Shown here one piece after another: positions 62,792-64,000 of a DNA stretch of 64,000 nt. Under the pieces are notes generated by a model, which was given only the letters and a program-made list of their open reading frames with translations, had not been told where the DNA came from and did not search any database. The translations under genes were made by a program, and so were the position numbers. The stretch comes from an uncultured Methylocystaceae bacterium (GTDB lineage Bacteria; Pseudomonadota; Alphaproteobacteria; Rhizobiales; Beijerinckiaceae), in assembly GCA_903870245.1 (NCBI GenBank), contig CAIQCB010000009.1, forward strand, positions 1 through 64,000. Reading direction: 5' to 3'. The stretch's first letter is position 1. The number at the start of each line of letters is the position of its first letter.

Positions 62792-64000
62792 TCAAATTGC
62801 CTTGGCCATGATCTCCGGCGTTGTGAACACTACGCCATCGGGTGTCGGGTTGGGCGTTGGCGTCACTGTCGATTGAGGGGAACCCGCAATGCCGCTGATA
62901 AGTTGAACTCGCGCGGCCATCGCAAAATCCTCGTGAGCGGTGTTGTGGCAATGGGTAATGTAGGCTCCGGCGAATTCGCCGAATTGCACCTGGAAGGATA
63001 CGCTTCCGCCGCCAACCCGCCAGACATCCTTTCGCGCCATGTTTTCCGTAACGCTGAGCGACCCCTTGCCTGTGCGTTTGAAGGTGACGCCTTCCTCGAA
63101 ATGCAGGTGCATGGGGTGCGACCAGCCGCCGCTACTGCTGTTGACTGTCCAGTGCTCGACTTCTCCGGGTCTGGGGACGAGCATGGCGACCCGGTTGGCG
63201 TTGAGGCTATGTTCAAGCTGACCATTGACCGATATGACCCAGGGGAAGGGCATTGCGTCCGGACAATCCGGCGTACATTTGCCATTGGCGCCGCGAGATG
63301 TGCCAATGCCGCGTCCGAGATCAATTACGCGCGTGCGAACGGGCGTGACAATGGGGATCTGCTCGGTCAAGGCCAGAGGCACGATGCTCGTATCGGGCGT
63401 CGTAGACCTATGGATGACGCCGGGAACATCTACGCTCGCCACCTGGCCGACCACGCGAAATTCCAGGATCGGTCCTACCATCGGGTCCGGATCGAGCGGG
63501 AGTCCGGCAAGCGCCTCGGATAGTTTGACCGCCATTTTGGGTTCGCGGCCATCATTGTGCCAGTTGAGATTGACGACACGCAGTTTTTGACCGATCGCGA
63601 ATTTGGAGAAATCCACGATAATATCGAAGCGTTCGCCCGTTGCCTGATCTCCCAGTCCCGTCACAGTTACGGGTCTTGGAAGCAGGTTGCCGTCGGTCGC
63701 AATGACCTGGATCGGAACGGCGGCTCCCTGCGCGTTGGCAAGCACGAGATTCAAAAAACGCGCCTGGCAGCAATTCAGAATACGGAAGCGGTATTTCCGG
63801 GGCAGCACCTCGAAAAATGGCGCAAAAGCCAAGTTCACCATCGGGACGTCGCCAAGGGAGCCGTCCGTATCGAAGATATCGAAAAAGAGCTGGCCATCCG
63901 CCCGATACGACTGGTCGGAGATCATCAGGTTGACGTCGAAATCGAGATTACCCCAATCGAGCAGGCTTCCGCTCGGCAATCTCAGATTTACGCCATCCGT
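62792..64000 (-). CDS. Multicopper oxidase, second copy (N-terminal part outside window)
   Basis: The frame is open to the right edge, so at least 403 C-terminal residues are visible. Cupredoxin segments include FRILNCCQARFLNLVLANAQ and FDIIVDFSKFAIGQ. The copper-ligand clusters HPMHLHF and HCHNTAHEDFAM are present, the latter being the type 1 motif H-C-H-x3-H-x4-M. The tail is Pro/Thr-rich (TVTPTPNPTPD). The sequence differs clearly from the other oxidase, so this is not a simple duplication. Its stop is next to the Sco-cytochrome gene, indicating one operon. Confidence 0.88.
   Translation of the reverse strand, partial: TDGVNLRLPSGSLLDWGNLDFDVNLMISDQSYRADGQLFFDIFDTDGSLGDVPMVNLAFAPFFEVLPRKYRFRILNCCQARFLNLVLANAQGAAVPIQVIATDGNLLPRPVTVTGLGDQATGERFDIIVDFSKFAIGQKLRVVNLNWHNDGREPKMAVKLSEALAGLPLDPDPMVGPILEFRVVGQVASVDVPGVIHRSTTPDTSIVPLALTEQIPIVTPVRTRVIDLGRGIGTSRGANGKCTPDCPDAMPFPWVISVNGQLEHSLNANRVAMLVPRPGEVEHWTVNSSSGGWSHPMHLHFEEGVTFKRTGKGSLSVTENMARKDVWRVGGGSVSFQVQFGEFAGAYITHCHNTAHEDFAMAARVQLISGIAGSPQSTVTPTPNPTPDGVVFTTPEIMAKAI

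Overview
The window is alphaproteobacterial chromosome, most likely order Hyphomicrobiales (Rhizobiales). The first 35.6 kb follow the core gene order of that group: clpS-clpA, kdsB-pheA, rnr-topA, aroQ-accB-accC-aat, pepA-holC and hdaA-ppk-ppx. A Beijerinckiaceae or Methylocystaceae-like host is a guess from that order and from the copper and secretion genes. No 16S rRNA is present to test it.

Region 1 (1-35.6 kb) is housekeeping. At the left edge is the C-terminus of an IS5-type transposase. Then come the Clp adaptor and unfoldase, a DEAD-box helicase, and an operon of lipoprotein, kdsB, pheA and a HIT protein. Next are rpmG, RNase R, topoisomerase I, an MgtC-type protein, tRNA-Cys(GCA), an AsmA protein, aat and the acetyl-CoA carboxylase biotin genes. 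These are followed by aroQ, a DsbA-type oxidoreductase, lptG, pepA, an orphan DNA methyltransferase, holC and a polyamine-type ABC transporter without a binding protein. The stretch ends with a PerM-type permease, hdaA, ppk and ppx.

Region 2 (35.6-46.3 kb) is accessory and in parts more AT-rich. It holds three paralogous secreted Cys-rich repeat proteins, a Sel1-repeat protein and two outer-membrane proteins, one of them a phosphate-selective (OprP/O-type) porin. It also has an OmpR/PhoB-type regulator that has lost its phosphoacceptor aspartate, a periplasmic protein behind a good Pho-box match, a SWIM zinc-finger protein and a Tat-exported amidohydrolase. Together with ppk-ppx this suggests a phosphate or envelope theme, which is an inference.

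Region 3 (46.3-64 kb) is a nearly complete type II secretion system on alternating strands: C/N-like, M and L; E, F, H, I and J; a prepilin peptidase; D; K and G. Beside it are small secreted proteins and a copper gene set of multicopper oxidase, Sco-cytochrome c fusion and a second multicopper oxidase that runs off the right end. The most interesting hypothesis is a dedicated export and maturation unit for extracytoplasmic copper oxidases, such as metal or phenol oxidases. The intergenic regions of this half carry unusual repeats and dyads that look regulatory.
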